Source of the DNA: CBDCWA01 sp965223255
GTDB lineage: Bacteria; Pseudomonadota; Alphaproteobacteria; Rhizobiales; Hyphomicrobiaceae
Direction of reading: 5' to 3'
DNA: 64,000 nucleotides
Assembly: GCA_965223255.1 (NCBI GenBank)
Contig: CBDCWA010000003.1
Location: 868,001 to 932,000, forward strand
Positions within the stretch are counted from its first letter, which is position 1, and each line of letters begins with the position of its first letter. This document shows, piece by piece, positions 52,857 to 61,463 of this stretch. The position numbers were made by a program, and so were the translations under genes. Below the pieces are notes generated by a model that saw only the letters and a list, made by a program, of their open reading frames with translations, was not told the DNA's origin and did not search any database.

Positions 52857-53198
52857 TTATGCCACGACGTGCTCTAGAAAGTGACGCCCCTCCAGGTCTT
52901 CCACTTCGATCACCCAGATATCTTGATCAAACGAGAATTGCTGCGCGAGATAAGAATCGATTTCTTGTTCCGGGCGCGGTTCTGCGCCGATGTGAACTGA
53001 CCAGCGCCGGTCTTCATCGGCGCCATCAAGTGACATCGGTGCTGGCCCATACAGCACTGCCTGACCATTGAGCCTGGAAACTTTTATGTAGACCGCACCT
53101 GCATCGTCATCACCATGGCGCACAACAAATGCAGCCGCGCCCCCAACCGCACAGCGACGAATATAAGCCTTGACCCAAACGACACTTTTTAATCGCAT
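52857..53198 (-). CDS. DUF1491 family protein
   Basis: The 113-residue protein begins MRLKSVVWVKAYIRRCAVGG and continues with RHGDDDAGAVYIKVSRLNG and YGPAP, the conserved DUF1491 pattern. The C-terminal half has the usual DEDRRWSVHIG and DIWVIEVEDLEGRHFL. It is a small cytosolic alphaproteobacterial protein without known function. It follows the peptidoglycan-binding-like gene in the same direction by 54 bases. Confidence 0.9.
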   Translation of the reverse strand: MRLKSVVWVKAYIRRCAVGGAAAFVVRHGDDDAGAVYIKVSRLNGQAVLYGPAPMSLDGADEDRRWSVHIGAEPRPEQEIDSYLAQQFSFDQDIWVIEVEDLEGRHFLEHVVA

Positions 53199-53252
53199 AA
53201 ATCGTCAACGCAGCTCTCGACCGGCCCACCCACTTATGCGTCGCAACCGGGC

Positions 53253-53852
53253 TTATTTTCCACGTGCTTCCGCCAGCACTGAGACGAACAACTTAGCACT
53301 GACCCTGCCCGACGCTATCCAGCCCTTGTCCATCTGATATTCACGGATTGCCCTTACCGTCTGTTCGCCGAGCTGTCCATCGATCTTGTCGATTGTGTAG
53401 CCCTTCTTCCTTAGCGCCGCTTGAATAATCCCGACAACCTGTGCTGCCCTGCTATCTGGCGTCACTGCGGCAACCGGCTGAAATTGAGCCTTTGGTCGCT
53501 TCGTTCGCAGTATTAATTTTCCGAGCAGACCATCACTGGCAAGCCCACTGACAGCGTCGCCAGAATCGAGCTGATAGTGCACAATTGCCGCGTGTAGCGA
53601 CATCGGTGATTTGGCCAACAATCGCGATGTCAAATATCCAAGCCTGTTCAATTCCCGCGCGACATCGCGTCGAACCGACTCGTCCGCCTTTTGCCCTCCT
53701 GCAGCCGGATCACGCCCGGTGCCGTTCATATTCGCCGGCCAAACCGCGAAGCTCATCCCCGTCTTCGGCTGTAGGACGAGAGTGTTGACGAACACACCAG
53801 TGCTCAGCAGCGCAAATACCGCCAAACAAATACGTATGCGATTCTCATTCAT
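53253..53852 (-). CDS. Secreted or anchored protein with peptidoglycan-binding-type domains
   Basis: The 199-residue protein has an N-terminal signal or anchor (about 7-27). Two helical repeats resemble peptidoglycan-binding domain 1: a weak one at about 62-115 (VARELNRLGYL ... DGLLGKLI) and a clearer one at about 137-190 (IIQAALRKKGYTIDKIDGQLG, then QTVRAIREYQMDKGW). It probably sits in the periplasm and binds peptidoglycan. A small hairpin, GACGCT/AGCGTC (53861-53877), lies in its 5' leader. Confidence 0.8.
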   Translation of the reverse strand: MNENRIRICLAVFALLSTGVFVNTLVLQPKTGMSFAVWPANMNGTGRDPAAGGQKADESVRRDVARELNRLGYLTSRLLAKSPMSLHAAIVHYQLDSGDAVSGLASDGLLGKLILRTKRPKAQFQPVAAVTPDSRAAQVVGIIQAALRKKGYTIDKIDGQLGEQTVRAIREYQMDKGWIASGRVSAKLFVSVLAEARGK

Positions 53853-54066
53853 GGAGCCCTGACGCTCTGCAAGCGTCCATCTTTGGAAATGCTTCGCACT
53901 ATGTCGGGGGAAGAGTAAATAGTGTATTAATGACTGGCTCAGGTAGGTCCCTCAAACGACATGGCCACCACGCCGCCGCTGGTTGCCCTCACCCGTGTCG
54001 CGAATTAGATAAGGGTGAACACTAATGCAATTGGGTCTTGCACACCAATCAGGATTTGGCAACAAA

Positions 54067-54507
54067 ATGACGCTTGATATGATCCGCGATGATTTCGAAT
54101 TGTTAGACGAATGGGAGGACCGTTACCGCTACGTCATTGAGCTTGGCCGGTCTTTGGAGCCACTGGATGACGCATTTAAGACCGATGCCACCAAGGTCCG
54201 CGGTTGCGCCAGCCAAGTATGGCTGATGAGCAGGCCAACGACCGACCCTGCATCACCCGAGCGCGTGCAATTGCATTTCACGGGCGACAGCGACGCCCAT
54301 ATTGTCCGCGGTCTGATCGCCATATTATTGGCCTTCTACAATGACCGCACCCCCGAAGATATCATTGCCGCAGCGCCGGAGGCCATGTTCGAAGAACTTG
54401 GCCTGATCGAGCATCTCACACCCCAGCGGGCCAACGGTCTCACCGCCATGGTCCAGCGCATCCGAGCAGATGCCAAAGCCGCACTTGCCAATAAGGCAGA
54501 ACCTTAG
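54067..54507 (+). CDS. sufE: SufE family cysteine desulfuration protein
   Basis: SufE accepts sulfane sulfur from SufS for iron-sulfur cluster assembly. With the ATG at 54067 the product is 147 residues: a helical N-terminus (MIRDDFELLDEWEDRYRYVI), KVRGCASQVWL with the acceptor cysteine C47, and HLTPQRANGLTAMVQRI near the end. The frame is open for 14 codons more. It is a stand-alone gene here, with no suf operon in the window. Confidence 0.94.
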   Translation: MTLDMIRDDFELLDEWEDRYRYVIELGRSLEPLDDAFKTDATKVRGCASQVWLMSRPTTDPASPERVQLHFTGDSDAHIVRGLIAILLAFYNDRTPEDIIAAAPEAMFEELGLIEHLTPQRANGLTAMVQRIRADAKAALANKAEP

Positions 54508-54610
54508 GGCGACCTGCTTTTGAATGGATTGAGGATGATACCATATGAAAGCAGATAAGTTGCTCTACGCCTAAGGCGCGATCATCTAGCGCTGTGGCCT
54601 AACTCAGCCC

Positions 54611-55438
54611 TTAGCCTGAACTGGCCGTCTCCTCACCTGAGCCAACACATTCAGCATCGACCTCGAACAAGGGTCGATAATCTGCATCACCCCAATGACG
54701 CAGTCTTGACCATTGCGGCCCCGCCTCATGTCTAATGAGACCGTAATGACGCGCCAAACGCTCCAACGCCAACTGCAAAACCACCTTACCCGATCGCGTT
54801 GGCCAGCCGGCTTTTCTTTCCGCATCTTCCAGGCCAATCTCAAAGCAACAAACGTCGACCAGGATGCCGCTGAGCTCAGGTCCGACTGCTGCCAGTGCGG
54901 ATCGCACGCGATCTTGTGCACCAGAGACCCGATCGCCAAGCTCCACAGCCGCCCCTCCCTTGCCACGCGGTTTTTCACGTCCAACGCCGACCCGCGACCA
55001 GTCCATTGTCACCCGACCGGCCATCTGCCCAGACACGAAATCCCGGGCCAACCGACAACCCGCATCATAGAGCGATTGCGAGATCAAGGCTTGCCCCCGT
55101 CGATCTTTGCGCCGCAACAACCAATCAAGGGGAGTCTCAGATCGTCGCGCGACCGTGCGCCGTCGCCCGGTCGATTTGTGGACGTGAACTTTGCCGCGCT
55201 GGGCCGTAACCGATTGGACCGCTTGTCGCGTCTCCCGCTTCAACAGATTGATTGCGTGTGACGTCAGTAAAAACCGCCCAGAACCATCTTGTTTGATGAG
55301 GCCCGCTTCCAGCCCGTCTGCCAATTCCTGATTGGTCAAGCGCTGGGCGTCACACGCACCAGTGCTCGTTTGCCCAGCCGCAGCGGCTTCCAACTTTTCC
55401 ACCAATCGAAAAAACACACTCGAGTGACCATTAGCCAT
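54611..55438 (-). CDS. DUF6456 domain helix-turn-helix protein
   Basis: From the ATG at 55438 (GAAGGGGTGTTAC upstream) the product is 276 residues. The N-terminal 75 residues look like a winged-helix module (QRLTNQELADGLEAGLIKQDGSGRFLLT in pieces), followed by a basic linker. The C-terminal half is the DUF6456 domain: ETPLDWLLRRKD, QSLYDAGCRLARDF, SGILVDVCCFEIGLEDAERKAGWP and GKVVLQLALERLARHYGL. The GLEDAERKAGWPTRSGKVVL stretch resembles a DNA-binding helix pair. It is probably a regulator. A DnaA-IV-like gene lies upstream on the same strand, 73 bases away. Confidence 0.85.
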   Translation of the reverse strand: MANGHSSVFFRLVEKLEAAAAGQTSTGACDAQRLTNQELADGLEAGLIKQDGSGRFLLTSHAINLLKRETRQAVQSVTAQRGKVHVHKSTGRRRTVARRSETPLDWLLRRKDRRGQALISQSLYDAGCRLARDFVSGQMAGRVTMDWSRVGVGREKPRGKGGAAVELGDRVSGAQDRVRSALAAVGPELSGILVDVCCFEIGLEDAERKAGWPTRSGKVVLQLALERLARHYGLIRHEAGPQWSRLRHWGDADYRPLFEVDAECVGSGEETASSG

Positions 55439-55511
55439 GTAACACCCCTTCACGCGTAAGACACACATTCTCTTCCAAACAAAAAATCCAAGAGATGCAA
55501 ATTCGATCGAC

Positions 55512-55919
55512 CTAGCGACGTAGGCCCCCGCGCCCTTCTTGGCGCTGCGAAATACCGCGAATGACATTTTCGAGTCGTTCCAATCCCTTGTCGAACGGAT
55601 CAGAATCGCGGCGGTTCTCGACCACATTGCAGGCATGCGCGACAGTTGTCCGGTCACGATTAAACATTTGTCCAACCTCGGTTAGCGTCAGGCCACCGGC
55701 GACATGGGCAAGATACATCGCGACTTGTCGGGCGAATGCGATCCGCGCTCTACCCCTTGTCGGCAATCGCAAAGCGTGCGGGTCAATTGCAAATGCAGCC
55801 GCAACACAGGCTTCAAGCAAATCGCGCAAAGCATGCCGGTGCGCTGCAGGCTCACGCGTCTTCACCACAATATCCTGCCGATCGGATCGACAGTCATCTG
55901 TGTCAACAAAATCGGTCAT
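55512..55919 (-). CDS. Free-standing DnaA domain IV-like DNA-binding protein
   Basis: From the ATG at 55919 (GAGGT just upstream) the product is 135 residues. The core RGRARIAFARQVAMYLAHV, then GGLTLTEVGQMFNRDRTTVAHAC, is the helix-turn-helix and signature loop of DnaA domain IV, which reads DnaA boxes. There is no AAA+ ATPase domain. Such short DnaA-C proteins occur in many alphaproteobacteria; they could bind DnaA boxes as regulators or antagonists of initiation, but I know of no firm role. Alternative in-frame starts exist at 55982 and earlier. Confidence 0.85.
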   Translation of the reverse strand: MTDFVDTDDCRSDRQDIVVKTREPAAHRHALRDLLEACVAAAFAIDPHALRLPTRGRARIAFARQVAMYLAHVAGGLTLTEVGQMFNRDRTTVAHACNVVENRRDSDPFDKGLERLENVIRGISQRQEGRGGLRR

Positions 55920-56180
55920 ATCTACCTCGTCCAAATCATCTTTATACTGCTGAACGTGTGCGGCCATGCTACACGCAGGCATCTGAGGGTCTTTCCCAGT
56001 ATTAGTGTGATGGTGAACAACGGGGATAACCCGAAATTGGGGTAAACGCGCCCCGACGGGCACTGGCATCAAAAGAATTGCGCAAGTTCAACTGCGCCAG
56101 GCCCGTCCCTGCTGCAATGTATCCCCGCTGCGCGAAATCATGCCAACCTGCCACGCGCAACCTTTTTCTTTTGAACCAAG

Positions 56181-56594
56181 GTGCCGTGCCGGTTGAGCAA
56201 ACCTCAAAACCTTCTGGCCTGCCCGTATGGCAGTTGTCCGTCCCACCCATCGCCCTCACGCGCATCATCGCGCGGGCACAATCACTATGAGCGGATTAGG
56301 GACCTGGCTAGGCTGTTACCAGTTTTGGCCGAAGAGCTTTCGAGGCCTGCAACCATCGCCGGCCAGCACCGGATCGTTGCGCAATTGCGCCGGGCTCTAA
56401 ACGGACAACGCAATGCCGCCTTATCCCATCGATGGACCTACGATCTCACCCGCCACCGCAGGCTATTGGCAGCTTATCTCAGCGAACGCGAGCGGCTTTA
56501 CCACATGGAACAGGCGTCAAACACATGCCCCGCGATGACGCAACGAACCGTTTGCAAATTTCCGGAGATTTGTCACACAAACCGATCGAACTAA
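56181..56594 (+). CDS. Short helical protein with WTYDLTRH motif, start uncertain
   Basis: The convincing part is about 56283-56510: YERIRDLARLLPVLAEEL, then a helix (IVAQLRRALNGQRNAALSHR), then WTYDLTRHRRLLAAYLSER. This reads as a compact three-helix protein of about 75-80 residues and resembles short hypothetical proteins of alphaproteobacteria. No ATG lies close before it; the frame opens with GTG at 56181, which would add a Ser/Pro-rich leader of doubtful value. It is divergent from the DnaA-IV-like gene and convergent with mucR. A sequencing error or non-standard start is possible. Confidence 0.45.
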   Translation: MPCRLSKPQNLLACPYGSCPSHPSPSRASSRGHNHYERIRDLARLLPVLAEELSRPATIAGQHRIVAQLRRALNGQRNAALSHRWTYDLTRHRRLLAAYLSERERLYHMEQASNTCPAMTQRTVCKFPEICHTNRSN

Positions 56595-56630
56595 CATCGA
56601 GGAACAAGCCGGCAACAGCTTCCGCACCCG

Positions 56631-57038
56631 TCAGTCTTCGCGACGCGTACCGAGCCCCATCTTTTTTGCCAATCGCGAACGCGCCTGCGCATAATTGGGT
56701 GCCACCATCGGGTAGTCGTGAGGCAAGCCCCACTTTTCCCGATATTCCTCTGGCGACAAGTTATAATGCGTCCGCAGATGCCGTTTTAGAGATTTGAATT
56801 TTTTGCCGTCTTCGAGGCAGATGATGTAGTCCGCCGTAACCGACTTCTTAATGTTGACAGCAGGGCGCAGATCTTCCCGATCAAGCCCGGCCACGACCGT
56901 AGAAGCCTTGGTCAAGGCAACATGTACATCGCTGATAAGGCTTGGTAAGTCCGCGGCGGTCACTGCATTCTTACTGACGTACGCCGACACGATATTGGCC
57001 GTAAGTTCGACCAAATCCCGCTTACCCATCTCTTCCAT
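56631..57038 (-). CDS. mucR: MucR/Ros family transcriptional regulator
   Basis: With the ATG at 57038 (GGAGAGG upstream) the product is 135 residues. The N-terminal oligomerisation half is KRDLVELTANIVSAYVSKN. The Ros-type finger follows: ICLEDGKKFKSLKRHLRTHY, with one cysteine, an Asp in place of the second, and the two histidines, as in MucR. GLPHDYPMVAPNYAQARS closes the domain. MucR proteins bind A+T-rich DNA with T-A steps, act broadly as H-NS-like silencers and often autoregulate. The gene's own upstream region is strikingly A+T-rich. Confidence 0.94.
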   Translation of the reverse strand: MEEMGKRDLVELTANIVSAYVSKNAVTAADLPSLISDVHVALTKASTVVAGLDREDLRPAVNIKKSVTADYIICLEDGKKFKSLKRHLRTHYNLSPEEYREKWGLPHDYPMVAPNYAQARSRLAKKMGLGTRRED

Positions 57039-57554
57039 AAACCCTCTCCACGCATTGCGACCCAAGCCCTCCTAATGCCCCGACCGGAAAAAGCCTCGAC
57101 GTACTGACCAACAAAAACGCCAGGCTTACTTGGATACTTAGAATAATCAAAAAATCTGGTTCTGATTCTGCTCTACTATTTTGATAACATTCGCATATAG
57201 TTATTTTATCTTAGGACATCATCACTGTTTACTGTCAATATATTGTAGATACTAATGGATAATGTTGTTGGGTTCTTGGTTATTATTCTGTTAGGCATAC
57301 CGACCCATGTTTCGTACCTCATCTTGTTGCCGTCAATTATTGCGTAGTCTCAGATTGCACGATCAGAACGCATCCGCACCATCACGTCGGACCAGCTGAG
57401 ATGAGCGCTATGAAATCCATTCTGAACGTTGCTAATTTATACACTTATCGCGGGATGTGAAGAGCCGTTGGTAACTGCCAGCACTACGCCTATATAGATC
57501 ATTGACCGAGGTTTGATGTAATCCGGCTTATGTGCCAACCACGGGAGCGCAGCA
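57039..57554. promoter_or_regulatory. A+T-rich divergent region between mucR and msrB
   Basis: No gene is supported in these 516 bases. About 57120-57300 is much richer in A and T than the flanks, with many T-A steps, the kind of DNA MucR binds. It probably contains the mucR promoter and an autoregulatory target, plus the msrB promoter nearer 57500. I cannot pick a single -35/-10 pair with confidence. Confidence 0.5.
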
Positions 57555-57986
57555 ATGACCAAAAATGAACAATCGGACCACATCGTAAAATCGGACGACG
57601 AGTGGCGCCAGTCATTATCTCCTGAGGCCTATTCCGTAACACGCAAACATGGCACGGAGGCCGCCTTCTCGCATCCCTACAATGAGGAAAAGCGCGACGG
57701 CATCTTTCATTGCGTTTGCTGCAATCAACCGCTCTTCAGTTCGCGATCCAAGTTTAATTCGGGCACGGGCTGGCCAAGCTACTATGAACCAATCGCCCCT
57801 CAGGCCGTGTCGGAGCGCAACGATTATTCGCTTTTCATGATGCGGACCGAAGTACGCTGTTCGAAGTGTGACGCGCACCTTGGGCATGTGTTTCCCGACG
57901 GCCCAATGCCCACCGGCCAGCGCTATTGCATTAACGGCGTCGCACTGGACTTCGAACCGGGCGAACAGGATCCACCGTCGGAATAA
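57555..57986 (+). CDS. msrB: Peptide-methionine (R)-S-oxide reductase MsrB
   Basis: MsrB repairs oxidised methionine (R form) in proteins. The 143-residue protein has zinc-binding C53/C56 and C102/C105 (HCVCCNQPL and RCSKCDAHLGH), the substrate pocket NSGTGWPSY, and catalytic C125 in GQRYCINGVALDF. Ten bases before the start lies GGGAGC. It is followed by oligopeptidase B after 96 bases that include an inverted repeat, GTCCCA/TGGGAC. Confidence 0.97.
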   Translation: MTKNEQSDHIVKSDDEWRQSLSPEAYSVTRKHGTEAAFSHPYNEEKRDGIFHCVCCNQPLFSSRSKFNSGTGWPSYYEPIAPQAVSERNDYSLFMMRTEVRCSKCDAHLGHVFPDGPMPTGQRYCINGVALDFEPGEQDPPSE

Positions 57987-58082
57987 GCCTGATTGCCTGA
58001 CGCCACGTCCCATGAGACAACACCGCGAGACAGCGTCGTGGGACAATAACCGTGCGCGCAATCCACCGAGGGACAAAATCTA

Positions 58083-60185
58083 ATGGCTACGACCAAGCAG
58101 GCTGCCACAGAACCACCACAGGCCGCTAAACACCCTGTCCAAACCACATGGCATGGAGACACGCTGACCGACGAATACGCCTGGCTGCGTGCCGACAACT
58201 GGCAAGAGGTTATGCGTGACCCGTCCGTCTTGGAGTCTCAAATCCGGACTTATCTGGATGCCGAAAACACCTATGCCGCCGATCAGCTTGCCGACCAAGC
58301 AGAATTGCAGGACGCGCTTTTTGCTGAGATGCGGGGACGCATCAAAGAAGACGATAGCACCGTGCCAGCCCCGGACGGGCCGTGGGCCTACTACGTGCGC
58401 TATGCTTTGGATCAACAATACCCAATCCTTTGCCGTCAGCCCCGCCACGCCACAGAGCCCAACCACGTTTTGCTGGACGGCAACAAGGAAGCGGAGGGCA
58501 AGCCTTATTGGTCACTTGGCGCTTCAGCCCATAGCCCCGACCACCGCTATCTGGCCTATGCCGTCGATGAGAAGGGTTCTGAATACTACACCATCCGTAT
58601 ACGCGATCTCGAGGTCGGTGCAGACCTCGATGATATCATAGCTGACACCAGCGGCGCCGTTGAGTGGTCAGGCGACAGCAAAACTCTTTTCTACGTACGC
58701 CTTGATGACAACCATCGCCCCCTCAAAGTATATCGCCACACGCTCGGAACGCCTGCCGCAGACGACCACCTAGTCTACGAAGAAAAAGATCACGGTTTCT
58801 ACATCTCAATTGGCAAGACACAATCCAGCGATTGGTTGGTGATCACCACGCACGATCATCAAACCTCGGAACTTCACCTAATTGACACCAACCAGCCCGA
58901 GACACTGCCAACACTTGTTACAGAGCGCCAACCGGAACACGAATACGACATCGAGAATAACGGCGACCTCTTTTACATTTTGACCAACTCCGACGGTGCC
59001 GAAGACTTCCGCATTTGTACCGCCCCAGCGGCCGATCCTGGACTGGCAAACTGGCAGGAATTGATCCCTCACAAATCAGGTCGTCTGATCCTCGGTTTTA
59101 CCGTCTTGAAGTCACATTTGATACGGCTGGAACGCGAAGACGGGCTACCGCGTATCGTGATCCGGGACCTGGCCACCGGCGAAGAACATGACATTTCGTT
59201 CAAAGAAGAGGCGTATGCCTTGGGCATGTCGCCGGGCTATGAATTCGACACCACAACGCTGCGCTTTTCGTACTCTTCAATGACCACACCGGCGCAAGTC
59301 TTCGATTATGATATTGTCCAAAGAACTCGTGATCTACGCAAGACACAGGAAGTTCCAAGTGGCCACAACGCGCAGGAATATGAGACGCGCCGCCTCTACG
59401 CCACCGCCCAAGACGGCGAGAGCATTCCAATTTCGCTTCTTTACAAGCGCACGACACCCCTCGATGGCAGCGCTCCCCTGCTGCTTTATGGTTACGGCAG
59501 CTACGGCCATTCCATTCCGGCGTCCTTCTCGACAAACAGGCTATCGCTTATCGATCGCGGCTTTGTCTTCGCTATCGCCCACATTCGCGGCGGCAAGGAC
59601 AAGGGCTACGGTTGGTACCGCAATGGCAAACTCAACCACAAGCAAAACACCTTTACTGACTTTATTGCCGTCGGCGAATACCTAGTAGAGCAGCGCTACA
59701 CCTCCAAGGGCCATATTATCGCCCATGGCGGCTCGGCTGGCGGCATGTTGATGGGCGCCGTCGCCAACATGGCGCCTGATTTGTTCCTAGGCATCATTGC
59801 CGACGTCCCCTTTGTGGACGTGCTAAACACCATGCTGGATGACACCTTGCCGCTCACCCCGCCGGAATGGCTCGAATGGGGCAACCCGATTGCCTCTGAA
59901 GACGCCTATCACAACATCAAGTCTTATTCGCCCTACGACAATATCGCCGCCCAAGACTATCCGCACATCCTGGCCCTTGCCGGTCTAACAGATCCCAGGG
60001 TGACGTATTGGGAGCCGGCGAAATGGGTAGCGCGATTGCGCGCTCGCAAGACCGATCAAAATCTTTTGCTGCTCAAAACAAATATGGAGGCAGGCCACGG
60101 CGGCGCCTCGGGTCGGTTCGAAAGCCTTAAGGAAGTGGCGTTCGAATATGCTTTCGCCCTCAAGATTGCATCGGCTCAGGCATAA
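58083..60185 (+). CDS. ptrB: Oligopeptidase B (prolyl oligopeptidase family S9A)
   Basis: This cytosolic serine peptidase cleaves after Arg/Lys in short peptides. The 700-residue protein has an N-terminal beta-propeller gate (about 75-415) and an alpha/beta-hydrolase domain with nucleophile S551 in HGGSAGGMLMG. VPFVDVLNTMLDDTLPLT follows, then the aspartate region GLTDPRV and the catalytic histidine in EAGHGGASGRFE. The acidic residues typical of the dibasic-specific S1 site appear in the same arrangement as in PtrB. Confidence 0.95.
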   Translation: MATTKQAATEPPQAAKHPVQTTWHGDTLTDEYAWLRADNWQEVMRDPSVLESQIRTYLDAENTYAADQLADQAELQDALFAEMRGRIKEDDSTVPAPDGPWAYYVRYALDQQYPILCRQPRHATEPNHVLLDGNKEAEGKPYWSLGASAHSPDHRYLAYAVDEKGSEYYTIRIRDLEVGADLDDIIADTSGAVEWSGDSKTLFYVRLDDNHRPLKVYRHTLGTPAADDHLVYEEKDHGFYISIGKTQSSDWLVITTHDHQTSELHLIDTNQPETLPTLVTERQPEHEYDIENNGDLFYILTNSDGAEDFRICTAPAADPGLANWQELIPHKSGRLILGFTVLKSHLIRLEREDGLPRIVIRDLATGEEHDISFKEEAYALGMSPGYEFDTTTLRFSYSSMTTPAQVFDYDIVQRTRDLRKTQEVPSGHNAQEYETRRLYATAQDGESIPISLLYKRTTPLDGSAPLLLYGYGSYGHSIPASFSTNRLSLIDRGFVFAIAHIRGGKDKGYGWYRNGKLNHKQNTFTDFIAVGEYLVEQRYTSKGHIIAHGGSAGGMLMGAVANMAPDLFLGIIADVPFVDVLNTMLDDTLPLTPPEWLEWGNPIASEDAYHNIKSYSPYDNIAAQDYPHILALAGLTDPRVTYWEPAKWVARLRARKTDQNLLLLKTNMEAGHGGASGRFESLKEVAFEYAFALKIASAQA

Positions 60186-60189
60186 AAAA

Positions 60190-60211
60190 AGAGGCCGCTT
60201 TCGCGACCTCT
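60190..60211 (-). terminator. Rho-independent terminator for the minus-strand gene at 60261-61463
   Basis: The stem is 60190-60198 with 60203-60211 around a four-base loop. On the plus strand it has a C-A mismatch, but in minus-strand RNA that position becomes a G-U pair, so all nine pairs form. The stem is followed on that strand by a run of seven or more U. It lies 50 bases past the stop of the four-TM gene and directly after the ptrB stop. Confidence 0.75.
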
Positions 60212-60260
60212 CCTGCTGTGAATGGCGCTGGGCTCAGCGCCCTCTCAGCGCCTGAGCTTA

Positions 60261-61463
60261 TCAGGCAGCCTTGGATCGGAAAGCCGTCGAATTCTTAGCC
60301 TCCGCATTGCCTGCCCCTGTCTTCAACGCAACGCCGATATAGCGAATGCGTCCTGCTATTCTTTCTTTTCTAACACCCAACTCACCAAATCCACGACCGA
60401 AGGAAGGAAGCGCTAGAGGCTCCTTGCCTTGTACTTCACACCACTCACAATAATCCTCGTAAAGTTCTGTTGCAGTAAGACTCGAACCATCCTGTGTTTC
60501 GATTCTCTCCTTATAGAACCGCTCCACATCATTTTCTGGAGCGACCAGCTTTGTGGCAGCAGGAGTGACGGTTTTATTGTCATTCGCGCTTGCCCGCGGC
60601 TTACTTGCAGGCGTCTTGGCCGGTAACACGGGTGCAGCCTGCGGCGCCAAAGAGGCGATGGCAGGTGCAGCAGGTGCCACACGATCATTGATACGCCATT
60701 GACTGAAGGCGATGTACATGCCAAGGCCTGAGCCAACCTCAAGCAACAATGCAATAAATACGACAAGCGCAATTTGCATATGCTCGATGCTCATACCTGA
60801 CAAGTCAGCCAACACCTTCGCTTGCGGATCCTTGGAAGTCGCAAGACTCCCACCATCCGAACGCGCGAGCTTCACTTGAATAGAAGCGATGCGCGCTTCG
60901 AGCTTGGCCGCCTTCTTGGCAGACGCCAGCTCAGCACCAAGTGCATGGACCTTTTGACAGAACACCCGACTTTTGCGTGTCGTAATATCCGTACACCCAG
61001 ATGACAGTGACCAGCGACGATTGGTCTTAAGACCCTGAAGCTCGGAACTCACGGTCGCTGCCGGACGATGCTGTGGAATCCAGGCTAGCTGGCTCTTAGC
61101 TCGTTCAAGATTTGACCGTGCGTCTTTGTAAGCTTGAACCTCAAGCACACGCTGACCACCAGTTTCCATACGATTTAACGCGGCATGGCCTAAAGCGGAT
61201 GTCAACGAATAGGCCGTGACAACCCCCCAGACCAAAGTAGATGCGATCGCTTGCGACCACATCCGATTACGTATTGCGGCAAATAAGAAGAATGGAACCA
61301 GCGCTTTCAGACAGTCGGCCGCCGCACTGGCCGCACCATAGATCTGTCCATCAAACTCTGTTCGACCCAGAGTGAACCCAAAACGCCAATTCATAGCGGC
61401 CGATACGGCTAACAAGACGCCGGCAGCTAGTACCCCTATTACCCCTAGAGCATGACGATGCAT
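60261..61463 (-). CDS. Four-TM protein with periplasmic/coiled region and primase-tail-like winged-helix C-terminus
   Basis: From the ATG at 61463 (GGAGAGG just upstream) the product is about 400 residues. Hydrophobic segments lie at about 5-26, 40-62, 70-95 and 230-255. Between the third and fourth is a charged, helical region with two cysteines (SSGCTDITT and VFCQKV). A Pro/Ala-rich linker leads to a C-terminal domain of about 65 residues: ERFYKERI, LTATELYEDYCEWCEVQGK, LPSFGRGFGELGV, RIRYIGVAL. This pattern resembles the small winged helix at the C-terminus of phage/plasmid P4-type primases. A membrane-tethered DNA-binding protein is the inference; the role is unknown. In-frame starts at 61475 and 61646 are alternatives. 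Confidence 0.65.
   Translation of the reverse strand: MHRHALGVIGVLAAGVLLAVSAAMNWRFGFTLGRTEFDGQIYGAASAAADCLKALVPFFLFAAIRNRMWSQAIASTLVWGVVTAYSLTSALGHAALNRMETGGQRVLEVQAYKDARSNLERAKSQLAWIPQHRPAATVSSELQGLKTNRRWSLSSGCTDITTRKSRVFCQKVHALGAELASAKKAAKLEARIASIQVKLARSDGGSLATSKDPQAKVLADLSGMSIEHMQIALVVFIALLLEVGSGLGMYIAFSQWRINDRVAPAAPAIASLAPQAAPVLPAKTPASKPRASANDNKTVTPAATKLVAPENDVERFYKERIETQDGSSLTATELYEDYCEWCEVQGKEPLALPSFGRGFGELGVRKERIAGRIRYIGVALKTGAGNAEAKNSTAFRSKAA

Noticed and set aside
54713..55261. 182-codon plus-strand frame opposite the DUF6456 gene
   Set aside because: It is the antisense of a gene with a recognised domain.
60261..61463. Prophage or plasmid remnant because of the primase-like tail
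   Set aside because: No integrase, capsid, replication or attachment sequence is near, and the neighbours are core genes.
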